DNA from: Rhizoclosmatium globosum
Lineage: Eukaryota; Chytridiomycota; Chytridiomycetes; Chytridiales; Chytriomycetaceae
DNA: 64,000 nt
Direction: 5' to 3'
NCBI GenBank assembly: GCA_002104985.1
Contig: MCGO01000060.1
Coordinates: 1 to 64,000, forward strand
Shown: positions 32,852-44,257 of the stretch, piece after piece
How the letters are laid out: each line of letters starts with the position of its first letter
How positions within the stretch are numbered: the stretch's first letter is position 1
The notes under the pieces: model-generated
The model's database searches: none
Told to the model about the DNA's origin: nothing
Seen by the model: only the letters and a program-made list of their open reading frames with translations
Translations under genes and position numbers: made by a program

Positions 32852-34066
32852 ATGCGTTTCCAGGCCGTCTTCCTCACTCTCTTCTCCCTCGCTATCGGTA
32901 CGGTACCAACCACCTTAGCACATTCGTAGTTCCACGTGTGTTGTGTTTCTGACCCATCGCCCTGAACAGCGGTCCTGGCCCAGCGTGCCGAGAAGGACGA
33001 CTTCCTCGTCAATATGAACAAGGAGATTCTGCGCAACGGTGGTGCTCAGAAGCATGTGAACGAGCTTGCATTTGATACTGTCTTCCCGGGCTCAAAGGAC
33101 TCTCGTTAGTATTGGCCGTGCTCTACTCTTTCAAATTGGATGGGGGAACTCTGTCAATTGGATGTGGCAATTGGACATTGAAGATTTTCGCGGGGAGTCT
33201 GATTGATGCAGCCTATATGCTGTTCGTTTGACACAACTATTTATCTTGGCGAATGTCTATCTTGGAGTCTGATTGTCTGGCGAATGAGCCTTATGGCGCT
33301 GAGTCGATTCATATGCACACAAAACCCATCAATCACTGCATACATCAAATCAATAGTCTAAATATCAAATATTTTAATTCAGAGTTTGTGTCTGGAGAGC
33401 CTGCCGAAGTTGTTGTTGGCGTCACCAACTTGGCTCCTCACCCAACTGCCGTCTTTGCCATCTCAGGTTATTTTGCTCAAGCCAAAAACACGTCAAAGCC
33501 AATTCACGAGGTATCATCAAGAATTATGGCTTTATCAGTTTCTGAAATGATACAAATCACAAAAACAGCTCGACGCCCAACGATTCAACATTAGATTGGA
33601 CTCCAAGCAACAAGCTTCCTTCCCTCTCAGATTCACTCCAGAAATGGAAGCCCAAGACCTCATCCTTGTAGTTTTGATTGACTTTTTCGATGCTGTACGT
33701 CTACTTTCCTTCCAACACCAACTTCCCATTCTCATCAACCACTCTTCTTAGGACGAAACCCCACGCCGCGCCATCGCCTTCCAAGGCCCAGTCAAAATCA
33801 TCCCCTCCGACTTCATCCTCGACTTTGCCGGAATCTCAGTCATCGTAGTCATCTCCGGTCTCGCCTACATTGGCTACAAAATCGCCACCAACCCACCAAA
33901 GACCTCCTCCTCCTCAAACTCTTCCTCCTCCTCCTCTTCTGCTGAAGTCAAGAAGCAAAAGATTCCTGCGGCTGAGATTCGTGAGAAGATTGCTGCCAAG
34001 AAGGAGCAGTTGGATGATGAATGGATTCCAGAGCACTTGAAGAAGGCGGACAAGAAGAAGAAGTAA
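32852..34066 (+). CDS. Translocon-associated protein alpha-like (SSR1/IRC22 family)
   Basis: Five exons, about 265 residues. A signal peptide (MRFQAVFLTLFSLAIAVLA) precedes a lumenal beta-sandwich with SGEPAEVVVGVTNLAPHP, FAISGYFAQAKN, SFPLRFTPEMEAQDLILVVL and FFDADETPRRAIAFQGPV. One membrane helix (FAGISVIVVISGLAYIGYKI) and a Lys-rich cytosolic tail with a Ser run follow. This is the TRAP-alpha layout; the protein sits beside the Sec61 channel and aids insertion of some secretory proteins. Intron 2 (33,105-33,382) is long but lacks the intronic repeat. Confidence 0.84.
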
Positions 34067-34292
34067 ATGGGATGGTGTTTTGTGAGGAAGTGGGGGGTGT
34101 ATCTATATATCAGGAGGTGGGGAGGTTGAAAGGGGTTGATGTTGACGAGTGTGATGAATGATGGACGGATTAAGTTCAGTGTCTTTTTTTGGGGGGATGC
34201 GGGTTCTATTTTCTATTTCATTTGCAAAGAATACATTTGCAACTGTTCTGTTCTCATCCGGTTTTCTTTTTGTTTTATCGGATTTCTGAGAG

Positions 34293-35957
34293 ATGACATC
34301 ACCCATCACTGCAGCAGCTTTCTCACACACGCCAGTGCTTCTCCAGGAATGCCTTCATTACATTAGTCCAATAACAGCATTGAAACCATTTGTGACGAGA
34401 GGGGCTGGCACGGGAAGGAGGCGACAGGGACTCGCACCAACAACACCTGCCAAAGATACTTCAGCTTATGTTCGTAATACACTACAACGATCAACTCAAA
34501 TTGAATCTCTCGAATAGACATTTGTGGATGCAACATTTGGAGGCGGTGGATACACCAAGGCGATTCTTGGTTCGTCCTTCAACTATTCGAACTAGAAATG
34601 CCGGAACCTGATTCAATATTCTCTCAGAAAGATTTCCATCAGCACGTGTTATTGCCATTGACCAAGACCCTGCCGCATTCAAGGAAGCTGAAGCTCTGGC
34701 GTTGAAAATTGGTGGAGACAGAGTTCTCCCTGTTCGTGGAAAGGTATAACAGAAATATTGGATCAATACATCACTCTAATAATTCACTGGTTTCAAAGTT
34801 TGGTGATATGGTCGCACTTCTGGAAAAAGAGCTCGGACTGAAGTGAGCTCCCCCAAACCAAAACCAGGAATCCGTGTCAGAACTAACAACAAACAAGGGG
34901 ACCGTGCATAGACGGAGTCGTGTTTGATATCGGTGTGAGCTCATACCAAATCGACCAAGGATACCGAGGCTTCTCATTCCGAACCGACGGGCCCCTCGAC
35001 ATGAGAATGTGTTCTGATAAAGTCCACGGCCCGAAATACGATCTCCTCGCGAATTCAAGTTTGACGGCGGAGCATATCGTGAACAGTTGCGTTGCACTTT
35101 TGGGAAGGGTGGTGTAGCTAAACCTACTCGATTTTTGTAGCATTCTCGGAACCTGACCTTGCCAACATTATTTATGAAAACGGAGATGAGAAAAAGTCGC
35201 GTCGTATTGCACGTGCAATTGTAAAGGCGCGACAAGCTGAATCCATCAAAACAACAAAGCAGTTAGCAGATATTGTACTCAAAGGCGCAGGAAAGTACGT
35301 GGGCGCAATTCATCCCGCAACGAGAACCTTTCAAGCGTGAGTACATTTCGTCTCCCTTTCGGTTCTGTCGTCTCATTTTTTTCGAGCCAGTCTCCGAATC
35401 TACGTGAATGACGAACTGAATCAATTCCGACAAGGCCTCCTTGCCGCGGAAACACTTTTGAAACCAAGTGGAACTCTTGTTGGCGTCACGTTCCATTCCC
35501 TTGAAGACACGATTCTTAAAAACTTCTTACGAACCACAAGTGGAGCAACGATTGGACTGGGGTTACGGTATTACAAAGAGAAGGGGCGATATGGGTATCA
35601 AGGGATTGAAAGGTATCGGAATCGAAGAATTTCTGGTTTGTTGTTTTCTTGAATTTTAGGTGAGGGGTCTAATACTTGATAGTAGAAGTGTCTTCAATTG
35701 CAGCCATGGAGAAACTCTATCAGCAGGATATCGAAAGGCTTGAAGAACGGAGGAAGGAGTTGGAAGAGGGGAGGGAAGTGTTTGATGTGTCAAAAAATCA
35801 AGGCGACGAGGAAGGAATGAAACCATCATTTCAAATCTTGACCAAGAAATCAGTGGCGCCAAGTGATGAAGAGGTGGAACGGAATGTGAGGGCTCGGTCT
35901 GCAAAATTAAGGGCAGCTGTGAGGACTGAGAGTGAACCAATGGGTGCAACTGTCTAA
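34293..35957 (+). CDS. RsmH/MraW-type rRNA cytosine-N4 methyltransferase (METTL15-like)
   Basis: At least seven exons. The N-terminus [11 protein letters not shown], then [17 protein letters not shown] (SAM motif I), [57 protein letters not shown] and [15 protein letters not shown] follow the RsmH order. The enzyme methylates N4 of a conserved cytidine in small-subunit rRNA; in eukaryotes the METTL15 form acts in mitochondria. An apparent in-frame stop at about 34,515 lies inside a 48-nt intron (34,470-34,517, GTTCGT...AATAG). The C-terminal 90 residues, rich in Glu and Lys ([18 protein letters not shown]), are an added tail. No clear targeting peptide was seen. Confidence 0.9.
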
Positions 35958-36256
35958 AATATACTTAAGTTTTAAAACTGCCATACTTTTCAGTGAGCAA
36001 AAACTGGGTCTGGCCTATTTCAAACTAAACAGTTTATTTCCTGTTTCTATGGAGAGAGAACCACATGAGCATCCACAAACAAAATTAAAGCAGCTTCATT
36101 TTGAAACATCTTCCATTGAAACCCCTTTCACAATTACAGAATGACTCAACTTTCTGTTTTTCATACCATCATTCACATGGCTGCCACTAACCAACTGTGT
36201 TATACCAGCTAAAACTCATACAAGGCCTAACAATGTACAACCATATACTTTTATCC
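35958..36256. other. Gene-free stretch
   Basis: About 300 bp of AT-rich sequence after the RsmH-like stop codon and before the tandem array. I see no coding, RNA or repeat signal. Confidence 0.4.
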
Positions 36257-37303
36257 TCATTGATTGTAGTCGCAGAAATCCGCCAGCTCAAAATCAGACT
36301 GAAAGCACCACTTGGGAGAACACCACCAAGCTAACACACACAGCAGTCCTAATTACGCCACCACACCATCTCTCAAGCAGATACCATATACTATTCTCTT
36401 CATTGATTGTAGTCGCAGAAATCCGCCAGCTGTAACTCAGACTGAATGCACCACTTGGGAGAACACCACCAAGCTAACACACACAGCAGTCCTAATTACG
36501 CCACCACACCATCTCTCAAGCAGATACCATATACTATTCTCTTCATTGATTGTAGTCGCAGAAATCCGCCAGCTGTAACTCAGACTGAATGCACCACTGG
36601 GGAGAACACCACCAAGCTAACACACACAGCAGTCCTAATTACGCCACCACACCATCTCTCAAGCAGATACCATATACTATTCTCTTCATTGATTGTAGTC
36701 GCAGAAATCCGCCAGCTCAAAATCAGTCTGAATGCACCACTTGGGGGAACACCACCAAGCTAACACACACAGCAGTCCTAATTACGCCACCACACCATCT
36801 CTCAAGCAGATACCATATACTATTCTCTTCATTGATTGTAGTCGCAGAAATCCTCCAGCTGTAACTCAGTCTGAATGCACCACTTGGGAGAACACCACCA
36901 AGCTAACACACACAGCAGTCCTAATTACGCAACCACACCATCTCTCAAGCAGATACCATATACTATTCTCTTCATTGATTGTAGTCGCAGAAATCCGCCA
37001 GCTGTAACTCAGTCTGAATGCACCACTTGGGAGAACACCACCAAGCTAACACACACAGCAGTCCTAATTACGCAACCACACCATCTCTCAAGCAGATACC
37101 ATATACTATTCTCTTCATTGATTGTAGTCGCAGAAATCCTCCAGCTGTAACTCAGTCTGAATGCACCACTTGGGAGAACACCACCAAGCTAACACACACA
37201 GCAGTCCTAATTACGCAACCACACCATCTCTCAAGCAGATACCATATACTATTCTCTTCATTGATTGTAGTCGCAGAAATCCGCCGGCTGTAACTCTGAC
37301 TTC
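36257..37303. repeat. Tandem repeat of 143 bp, about seven copies
   Basis: Copies marked by CTGAATGCACCACTTGGG begin near 36,299, 36,443, 36,586, 36,729, 36,872, 37,015 and 37,158, exactly 143 bp apart apart from the first pair (144). The array opens with a partial copy at 36,257 and ends at about 37,303. Copies differ at only a few positions (for example ACGCCACC or ACGCAACC, GCTGTAACT or GCTCAAAAT). Since 143 is not a multiple of three, each frame opens over parts of two units only. The repeated ORFs are therefore a by-product, not a gene. Confidence 0.95.
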
Positions 37304-37734
37304 TGGTATTCTATTGACATGAGTTCATTACATAATGAAGTTGGAGTTAAACACGCACACATACCATTACTCAGGTGTTCTGGCATCTCCCCTGTCAGAA
37401 TCTGGCTATGCTTTCTTTTCAATAGTATATAGGAAGAGAAAATTTTGAAAAACGCAACAATCGTGCATTGTCCTGCCCGGCCCTCCCCTGGACTCATAAG
37501 CTGTCGTTCAGCCTTTCTGTACTCAACAAGCCTGATTTGCCACTACTGCACCAAATTGTTCTGACATCCCCAATTTGAATATTTTGGAAAATATATACAT
37601 TTGGAAGAGGTGGATTGTTTAAGTGTGATTGCATGTTGCTCTGGGCAGCTTCAGTAGTAGGTGTTGATTGGTTGGGGAAAGTGTGTTGTTAATTGTTTTC
37701 CCTTTTCTTTTTATTATCCCAGTTTAACTGGGAT
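37304..37734. other. Gene-free stretch between array and hAT relic
   Basis: About 430 bp with no supported coding region. It may hold the 5' part of the hAT element, but no terminal inverted repeat was recognised. Confidence 0.35.
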
Positions 37735-39030
37735 ATTATCCATAACAGTTGGCTATGCGGAACGACTGGAACAACTTCAATGTCTGCTGCATATTCTTAA
37801 TCTTGCTGTAACAGATGCAATTACTGGTCTTTGCAGCCTATCAACTATAATTGGAGACAAAGACAATGTCTGGTTAAGGTGATTTCGATGAACCTGACTC
37901 TGAGGAAACAGACCCTTTGTACACAGAGCCTAATGATGGTGTAGGCAACAATGATGATGAGAAACCAATGGTAAGTTCATTGGAACTGTATGTGTCATAT
38001 TGAACCTCTCCTTAGTGCATTGACAGAGAGACACACCGCATCATATCAATTCTTGCCGCCGCTGTTGATGTGGATAATGCTGATGATATCGTGAAATCAC
38101 TCACTGCTACTGAATCAAGTGTACCTGAGAAACTTCGTAAATTAATCAAGAAGGTATGTAGATTGTTAAGTTTTGAGCTCTATTTAATCATGACTTTGAA
38201 GGCCCAAGCTATTGCACGTATGCTTGCAGGAAGCCTGTCTCTTTGGCAAAAGCTTGAGAATATGTGCAAGGCTATGAATGTTGACTTCAAGATGCTCATT
38301 CATGCTGTAAAACTTGTTGGAATTCTATGTATGAGATGATCAATCCCCTTCTACATCTCTGGAAGCCATTGAATGCTGTGATGACTACAGTGAAACCACG
38401 AGATTATGCAAAGTACTGCTCTCATTTCTCACGAGATCCAGATATGGCATTCAAGGAATCTGACTGGGAATTGTTCCTTGCAGTTAAACAATTCCTTGAG
38501 CCATTTTATACTGCTTCCAAGCGTCTTTTGGTTGGAGATTGACCCTGTCTTACAAACTTGTGTAATTCAATGAGATCTATCAAAAACGGAGATAGTCCAC
38601 AATATTTGAAGTCTGGAGCTGGAGCTGCTCTGGTTAAGTTGAAAAAGCATGCCTTCAAGATGTGTGTATATCATCCCAACTGGTATGTTATTTATTGTTT
38701 GTTATGTGAGCTTTTTGACACCATTCAGTCTTAGATCCATGCCGTAAACTGGCCTCTTTTGAATATCACCCATACATGTCGCAATTGCATGTCAAGTCTT
38801 GAATGAAAGCTGTGTTTGGTGGCTATTCTGTCAAGTATGGCTCAATAACGAACCTCAGCAGCAAAGCCAATCAGTTCCTTTTTGACGCATATACCGAAGA
38901 CCCCGAGGATTACCCCAATCCCCGACCCGTTTCATCATGGTGCACCCAAATCCGGCACTGACCCAACCTGTTTGCACCTTATGATGAAGACAGCGTCGAG
39001 TGTGATGGAACTGGGGAAGATGCTTGAAGT
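37735..39030 (+). pseudogene. hAT-family transposase relic
   Basis: Fragments follow the order of hAT transposases. LQCLLHILNLAV at about 37,777 matches the RCxxHxLNL motif. An acidic stretch and ESSVPEKLRKLIKK come next, then after an intron-like gap LWQKLENMCKAMNVDFK. WNSMYEMINPLLHLW near 38,313-38,355 is the RWNST box, in a different frame from its neighbours. DWELFLAVKQFLEPFYTASK follows, and a DPCRKLASFEYHPYM segment near 38,737 matches LDPRxKxxYF. The C-terminal dimerisation domain is not visible, and stops and frame changes interrupt the text. The element is dead; ends and target duplication were not found. Confidence 0.7.
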
Positions 39031-39383
39031 GCGTGTTAAGCTGTTACATATGTGTTGACAAACCAAGTGTTTTTATTAAAAATTGTACTGTGATTTTACT
39101 TGCACTTAATTTAGTGTCCTTCATAATTAGTGTTGACGAATACTGCCAAGGGTCTACTATATTTTGAATGCAATAGATTGTTATTGATCTTGAAGTAGTA
39201 GGATAGTAGGGAAAAGAGTTGTGGCGAGTGGTGTGAGCTGGTGAGTGTGTTGGACCTTCGGCGGGTTTTCGTCTGGGGATTTTGAACTCTTCCTCAGTCA
39301 AACCCTTCAAACACAAACATCAGATATCTCGTCTGTACTGCGTGTGCATACTGATATTAGATAAGGAAACATCTCACTAAGTA
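39031..39383. other. Gene-free stretch
   Basis: About 350 bp between the hAT relic and the protein kinase start. I see no recognisable feature; it presumably includes the kinase promoter. Confidence 0.35.
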
Positions 39384-41846
39384 ATGCAGTCATTGATGGA
39401 GCCTCGGCAGGTGGGCGTTCTGAGCTGCCAAATGTCAATACTAATGCCGCAAATAGTTCGCCGCGCAGGTCCCTTTGCAGTTAATCCTGAAAGACCTTCA
39501 GGCGCTGGAAGCTGACCAAACGTCAGCTGACTTACAGTTACATGAAGCTCTGCTTCAAATCACCACTACTCGCGAAAACAACTGCCTCCAAAAAAGGAAG
39601 ATCAAAAGAATCGTTGACCTTGTATCCCATATTCTGGATACTGAAAACGATTCTTTTGTTGTTCTTCATGAAGCTTGGCTTGCTGCATCCAGACAACCGA
39701 TAGTTGAAGAATCTCGCGACGATTTGAAGCAGCAGAGGGACGAGAGGAGCTCAAGTCTTTGTAGAACACTTGAGAGTCTCTCAGCTCTTTCGAAAGGCGC
39801 AGACCGTGCAGCTACATTCATATCCACTGCATCGGCAAATAGAGTTCCTTCAAACGCTGAAGAACCCTCTGCAAATCTACTTCTCACTGGAACAGCAGCT
39901 GCTTTGTGTACTTTGCCCATCAATGACAATGATTTGCCAAAATTTGAAGCTATTGTACCGGCCAAATTAACTATACATTCCGAATTCAATGCGAGTTCGA
40001 CCATCGCGGCTTTAGCTCCTCCGACTCTTTTATCAAACGTTCATATGACAGCTTGTCCTACACCATCTACAGCAGCGTTTTTGTCTGTTGAAAGAGATGA
40101 GTTCCCAAAAACAAATTTAATGCCAGTTCAGAAGAATGTCTTGCCTCAACCACCCAAAGTGGTGGAATCTTCATTAACTGAGTTGGATGCTGTGACTTCA
40201 ACAATGCCACTGATACTTTCAGTTCCTCTGACCAAAGCTAGCCTTCCCGTATCCTCTGCAGCCGAGCCTATTATTTCTGTTGTCCGGGCTGAATTTATTC
40301 AAAAAGATGACAAAATTGTTCAGTTATGTGGGAAACAAAATGCATTGGTATTCGGGCAGATTGGAGAAGAAGGAGTTGATGTTGGTTTTCCAAAGAAACA
40401 TATGGAAGCAAAGGTAAGAGGTATGAATAGAGCCAAACACATACTTACTCTAAACATAGCATTTCAAAATCTATCAAAAAGTATCAGAGCCTTGGAAAGG
40501 TGTAATGATCAACTGCTTAACGGAGAAAGGGATTTCTGTTCTCAAATCTCCATATTCGGGACAGACAAGGCATCTGCATAAAGGCGATTAACGTCTTCTT
40601 GTTGACGGTGATGTCATCACAGCCGGTGGTTCAACATTTCGGTACCGAAACGTTCCTTGCGTGGATGTCCTTGTTGCCAAGTTCTTTATCAGCAAGAATT
40701 CGTTAGGAGATGGTGCCACAGGGAAAGTTGTTGCTATCAAGGACAGAATGACTGGGATGTTATGGGCGGCCAAAATTCCAGAGTCGCGAAACCTTTCCGT
40801 GCTGCAGGCGTTCCGACGAGAGGCTGAAATTCTTGCCAAATTGAAGAACCGGTCAGGGATTGTCCAATTGCAGGAAGTTTTGGAAGGAGACGGACAGATA
40901 TACATCATTTTGGAATATCTACCGCGTGGTTCTTTAGAAGACTTCATTAATGCATCGGGACCAGCTTCTGAAGCCGTTGTAAAAACCTGGGTTTTGAAAA
41001 TGGTGGAAATTCTTCAGGTATGTAGTTAAATTTCTGATGGACAGTATTCAGCTAACTGTTCAACAGCTTTTGGACGACATGGGAATCATTCACCAGGATT
41101 GGAAACCATCAAATCTCGTATTTGATTCGACGATGAACCTGAAGTTGATTGACTTTGGATGCGGTAAGGAGGCAGTTTCATCAACTCTCCGAGAAGGAAC
41201 TGTGTCATTTATGGCCCCAGAAGTACTTGAACGCAAAGAGCATGACCAACGCGCAGAACTTTACAGTTTAGGTCTGATTATTGTGTATTCACTTTGTGGG
41301 GAATCCTTATGGGGCTGTGAGGCTACAGAGAAGGAGATTTCCTCCCGAATGAAACTGGGTGCTCTCACGCTACAAAAGATTGACCATATTTCTAAAGACG
41401 GGTGTCATTTGATTGAAACTTTACTCGCGTATGATCGCGATGGTCGTCCTCGGTTGGAAGAGATACGAAACCACAAATGGTTTTCAATCGATAATCGATA
41501 TGAGAAGACAACTTCGAAATTCTCCTACATCCATGACACAGCTTCCAGAACAAACTTCATTCTAGTTCGGGATCTGATGAAAAGCGCGGACCTGAGGAAA
41601 GCGGTGCAGGGTTTCAGCATTGAAGGGATGGTTTATGAGGATATTGATCAATCCTTCAAAGACGCATTCAACCAAATGAAAATTTCCGAACCTGAGGTAA
41701 CTTCTACAAAAAGGGCGATCCCGTTGCATGCTGCGAATTTGACGATTATTGAGGCTTGGTGCAACTCAAACGCCCACAGTCTGAACCTTGTAAAAGACGC
41801 TCGTAAAAGACTGCTTGTTATGGAGGTTAAAGAAATAGTTTTTTAA
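39384..41846 (+). CDS. Serine/threonine protein kinase with long N-terminal extension
   Basis: The start MQSLMEPRQ joins across a 58-nt intron to VPLQLILKDLQALEADQTSA. A 350-residue region follows, helical at first and then Ser/Thr/Pro rich, without a known domain. The kinase domain begins near 40,685: GDGATG glycine loop, WAAKI with the ATP Lys, FRREAEIL with the helix-C Glu, YIILEYLPRGSLEDFI hinge, HQDWKPSNLVFD catalytic loop, LIDFGCG and MAPEVLE. Lys, Asp and DFG are present, so activity is expected; HRD is HQD here. It is of the Ste11/CAMK-like fold but I cannot name a subfamily. Joins near 40,410-40,620 are tentative, including an intron that removes the TAA at 40,579. Confidence 0.78.
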
Positions 41847-41903
41847 GAGTCTGAATTCATTTTAGTAATAAATATTTGTGAAAGATCGAAGAAAAGAAAG
41901 AAA

Positions 41904-42268
41904 ATGATGAAAATGCATCAAGTTGATGACGTTGACCAAGCCATCGACAACGCTTTGGCAGCGCAGGACCAGCTGGAAGTGTTCCGCCTGCTATTTGGAC
42001 GACGTATCGGACACGGACACTCCGGATTTTACATTGAAGCAGCCAAGTGTTCCTGTAAGTTCCAGGTTTTTCTATTAAGTTTTTGGTTAATTAAATAACG
42101 ATGCTGTCAATGTAGGGAGGATGCGGGAGTTCGGTGGCTTGAAACTGGAGCCAAGCTCTGTCGCGGAAAGGAACGCGTGTTAGGCAAGACACGCTCAATG
42201 CAATGCTTGGAAACTCCAACGATGACTCTGACGATGACAATGAGGAGTCTGATGAGAGTAACAACTAA
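41904..42268 (+). CDS. Small unknown protein with acidic tail
   Basis: About 100 residues. Exon 1 gives VDDVDQAIDNALAAQDQLEV then FRLLFGRRIGHGHSGFYIEA, and after a 60-nt intron WEDAGVRWLETGAKLCRGKE. The tail reads DTLNAMLGNSNDDSDDDNEE and ends SDESNN, but lies one frame away; one more G at the GG near 42,183 would make it continuous. Helical and acidic, with no family I recognise. The coherent reading after repair argues that it is real. Confidence 0.45.
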
Positions 42269-42286
42269 GACAAGAGTGCAAAGCCG

Positions 42287-42771
42287 ATGAAGGAGCAAGT
42301 AGAAAGTACAACTCTTGTCATACAAGGAATTATCAAAGACCACGATGAAATCGAGCCTGCATCAGCTTTGTTGTTTGATACTCCATTGGCTACATGTCTG
42401 ATTGGGAGAAATGGCTGTAACGTAAATCTCTTTGACCCAAACAGCAAACAACCTCCAATTTTCTGTCATAAAGTTATTATCTGAATTCTCTTTTTTTACA
42501 TCATGTCCAATTTATTTTGGCTTGAATTCGACTAGAATTTACTTGATGTTTGCAAATCTTACCCAGGTCACAAAATTCTCCGGAAAATGTTTGGAAAACA
42601 GAGGTGGCGCGAGTTTGTAGTAACGGTGAAGGGGGAGGTGAAAGTGACAGTGAAAACAATGGATTTGATGATGACGGAGAAGAAAAGGGTGAAGAGGACA
42701 GCATGTTTAGTGTCAGAGGTATTGCAACAGATAACGAGGGTCGAGGTACAAATAAGCGTCGCAAACTTTAG
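42287..42771 (+). CDS. Unknown protein, acidic with basic C-terminus
   Basis: A possible two- or three-exon gene. Exon 1 gives ESTTLVIQGIIKDHDEIEPA and GRNGCNVNLFDPNSKQPPIF. After a 63-nt GTTATT...CTAG intron come LLDVCKSYPGHKILRKMFGK and, in another frame, an acidic run (ESDSENNGFDDDGEEKGEED) ending NKRRKL, a possible nuclear signal. The frame change near 42,612 is unexplained. It starts 19 bp after the previous stop, so both could belong to one transcription unit. No family recognised. Confidence 0.35.
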
Positions 42772-42863
42772 CAGTCAATTCAATTCGATCGTTTTGACGT
42801 TACTATCATAAAACTCTCAATATTGCATTCGCTTACAATCTTTTATTTTTATCTCTGAGTGCA

Positions 42864-43974
42864 CTATGGATTCATACTATTCATACTCAAAGCAGTATCA
42901 TGCGATTTTCTCACATTCTTGCTCGTCACAGCTAAAGACGCAAACATGACATTCTCATTTAAAGGACTCCCCGTATCGCTCGATCCAATTCCAAATTTGG
43001 ACTGCTTCATTTCTGTTTGACTGTCAAGCTCCGACAACGCCGCACGTGCCTTCTCCTTCAAACAACTTGCACTCAACCTAATAGTATCTTTCTTTCCGTT
43101 ATTTCGTTCAACCCACATTCGAATCTTCAAAATCGCCATATTTGCATTTGCGATTCCCATCAACGTGGCACACATCGACTGTAGAAGGTTGGTGTACATG
43201 TTGTTCATACCCAACACAGCAGCAAGGGAAAAGATGGAAATTGCAATGTAAAGCGTAAAACATCCCATCATTCCATGAGCTGCAATAATTTGGAACTGAA
43301 GTGTTTGGATGGGATCGCTTTCAAGCTGGTCTCGAGCGTAATTGAGATATCGAATGAAGCATAGCAAAAGAATCGTATCAAATATCGTGATCGTCGAAGC
43401 TGTTATTAAGAGAGCGAAGAAATAGAGCCATGGCGCAACTTGTGCGATGATATCGGTTGGATTCGTTATTGTCGGGGGCGTCACTGTGTGTAATACAGCA
43501 GTTCCGGTTTGAAAGACAAGGATGGCAGGAGTTGCAGCTATTAAACGCGAAATGGTTCGTAAATGATGTGGCGCGATTTGGTTAAGGATCGGTTGGGATC
43601 GAGAATACGAGAATGCAATATAACTGTATTCCATGAACGCGAGACATACTGCAAAAATCATTTTCTATTAATTTAGCATTGTTTTTAAACGAAGGATACT
43701 TACGTGAGGCTGCAATGTAAGGAGTATGGTAAACTTGTGTATCATGATTTCCAGCTACCATGGTAGTATATAGAGCACAATAAACAGCTCCAGATGCGCT
43801 CGAAATTACCAATATAACATTGACACGCGTCCAAAAGGGCTCATTGTCGAACCAACTGACTTTTGCAATGAAGATCAAAATACAAAGAAGTGCAGCCCCA
43901 AAGAGCACAGCCGATACTGCGTAGATTATCACAGCTACTTCATCGGGTTTATGTGACCACTGAGCAGACATCAT
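42864..43974 (-). CDS. Seven-helix membrane protein of unknown family
   Basis: Two exons, about 350 residues. The N-terminus MMSAQWSHKPDEVAVIIYAV runs into helix 1 (VSAVLFGAALLCILIFIAKV), followed by six more hydrophobic segments: VILVISSASGAVYCALYTT, VCLAFMEYSYIAFSY, LIAATPAILVFQTGTAVL, VAPWLYFFALLITASTITIF, GMMGCFTLYIAISIFSLAAV and MCATLMGIANANMAI. A cytosolic tail of about 85 residues, Ser/Lys rich, ends SMNSMNP. The layout suits a G protein-coupled receptor or a fungal sensory membrane protein, but no diagnostic motif such as DRY or NPxxY was seen. Confidence 0.7.
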
Positions 43975-44257
43975 CGTCCTTTCAGCGACTGGTTTTGCAA
44001 TTGAAATCTAACAATGGCTGTTAAACCCCGTTTCGTAAAACAATGGCGTTTCCGAAAAAGTTTAAGATTATAGATATTTATTCATCCGTTATACATATAG
44101 ATGACTCGTGTCAACCCCAAAAGTCTCTATGCATCGTGTTCTCAGGTTTGCTGAATATTCGCGCTCTAAGTTGATCACACGCTAGAGATGGGTCAACATT
44201 TGATAAACTATCGAGATATATATCAGCAAACTTAACCATTGAAGTACTTAAAAACAC

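Noticed and set aside
33105..33382. TRAP-alpha intron 2 as a sixth host of the intronic repeat
   Set aside because: The intron is long (278 nt) but contains none of the repeat landmarks, so intron length alone does not imply the repeat.
34500..34517. In-frame stop codon in the RsmH-like gene as a sign of a pseudogene
   Set aside because: The stop lies in a 48-nt GTTCGT...AATAG intron; removing it joins SAY to [11 protein letters not shown] with no gap.
36446..37293. Series of near-identical 91-residue ORFs starting every 143 bp
   Set aside because: They are one frame of the 143-bp tandem repeat. The unit length is not a multiple of three, each ORF simply crosses two units, and there is no codon or splice evidence.
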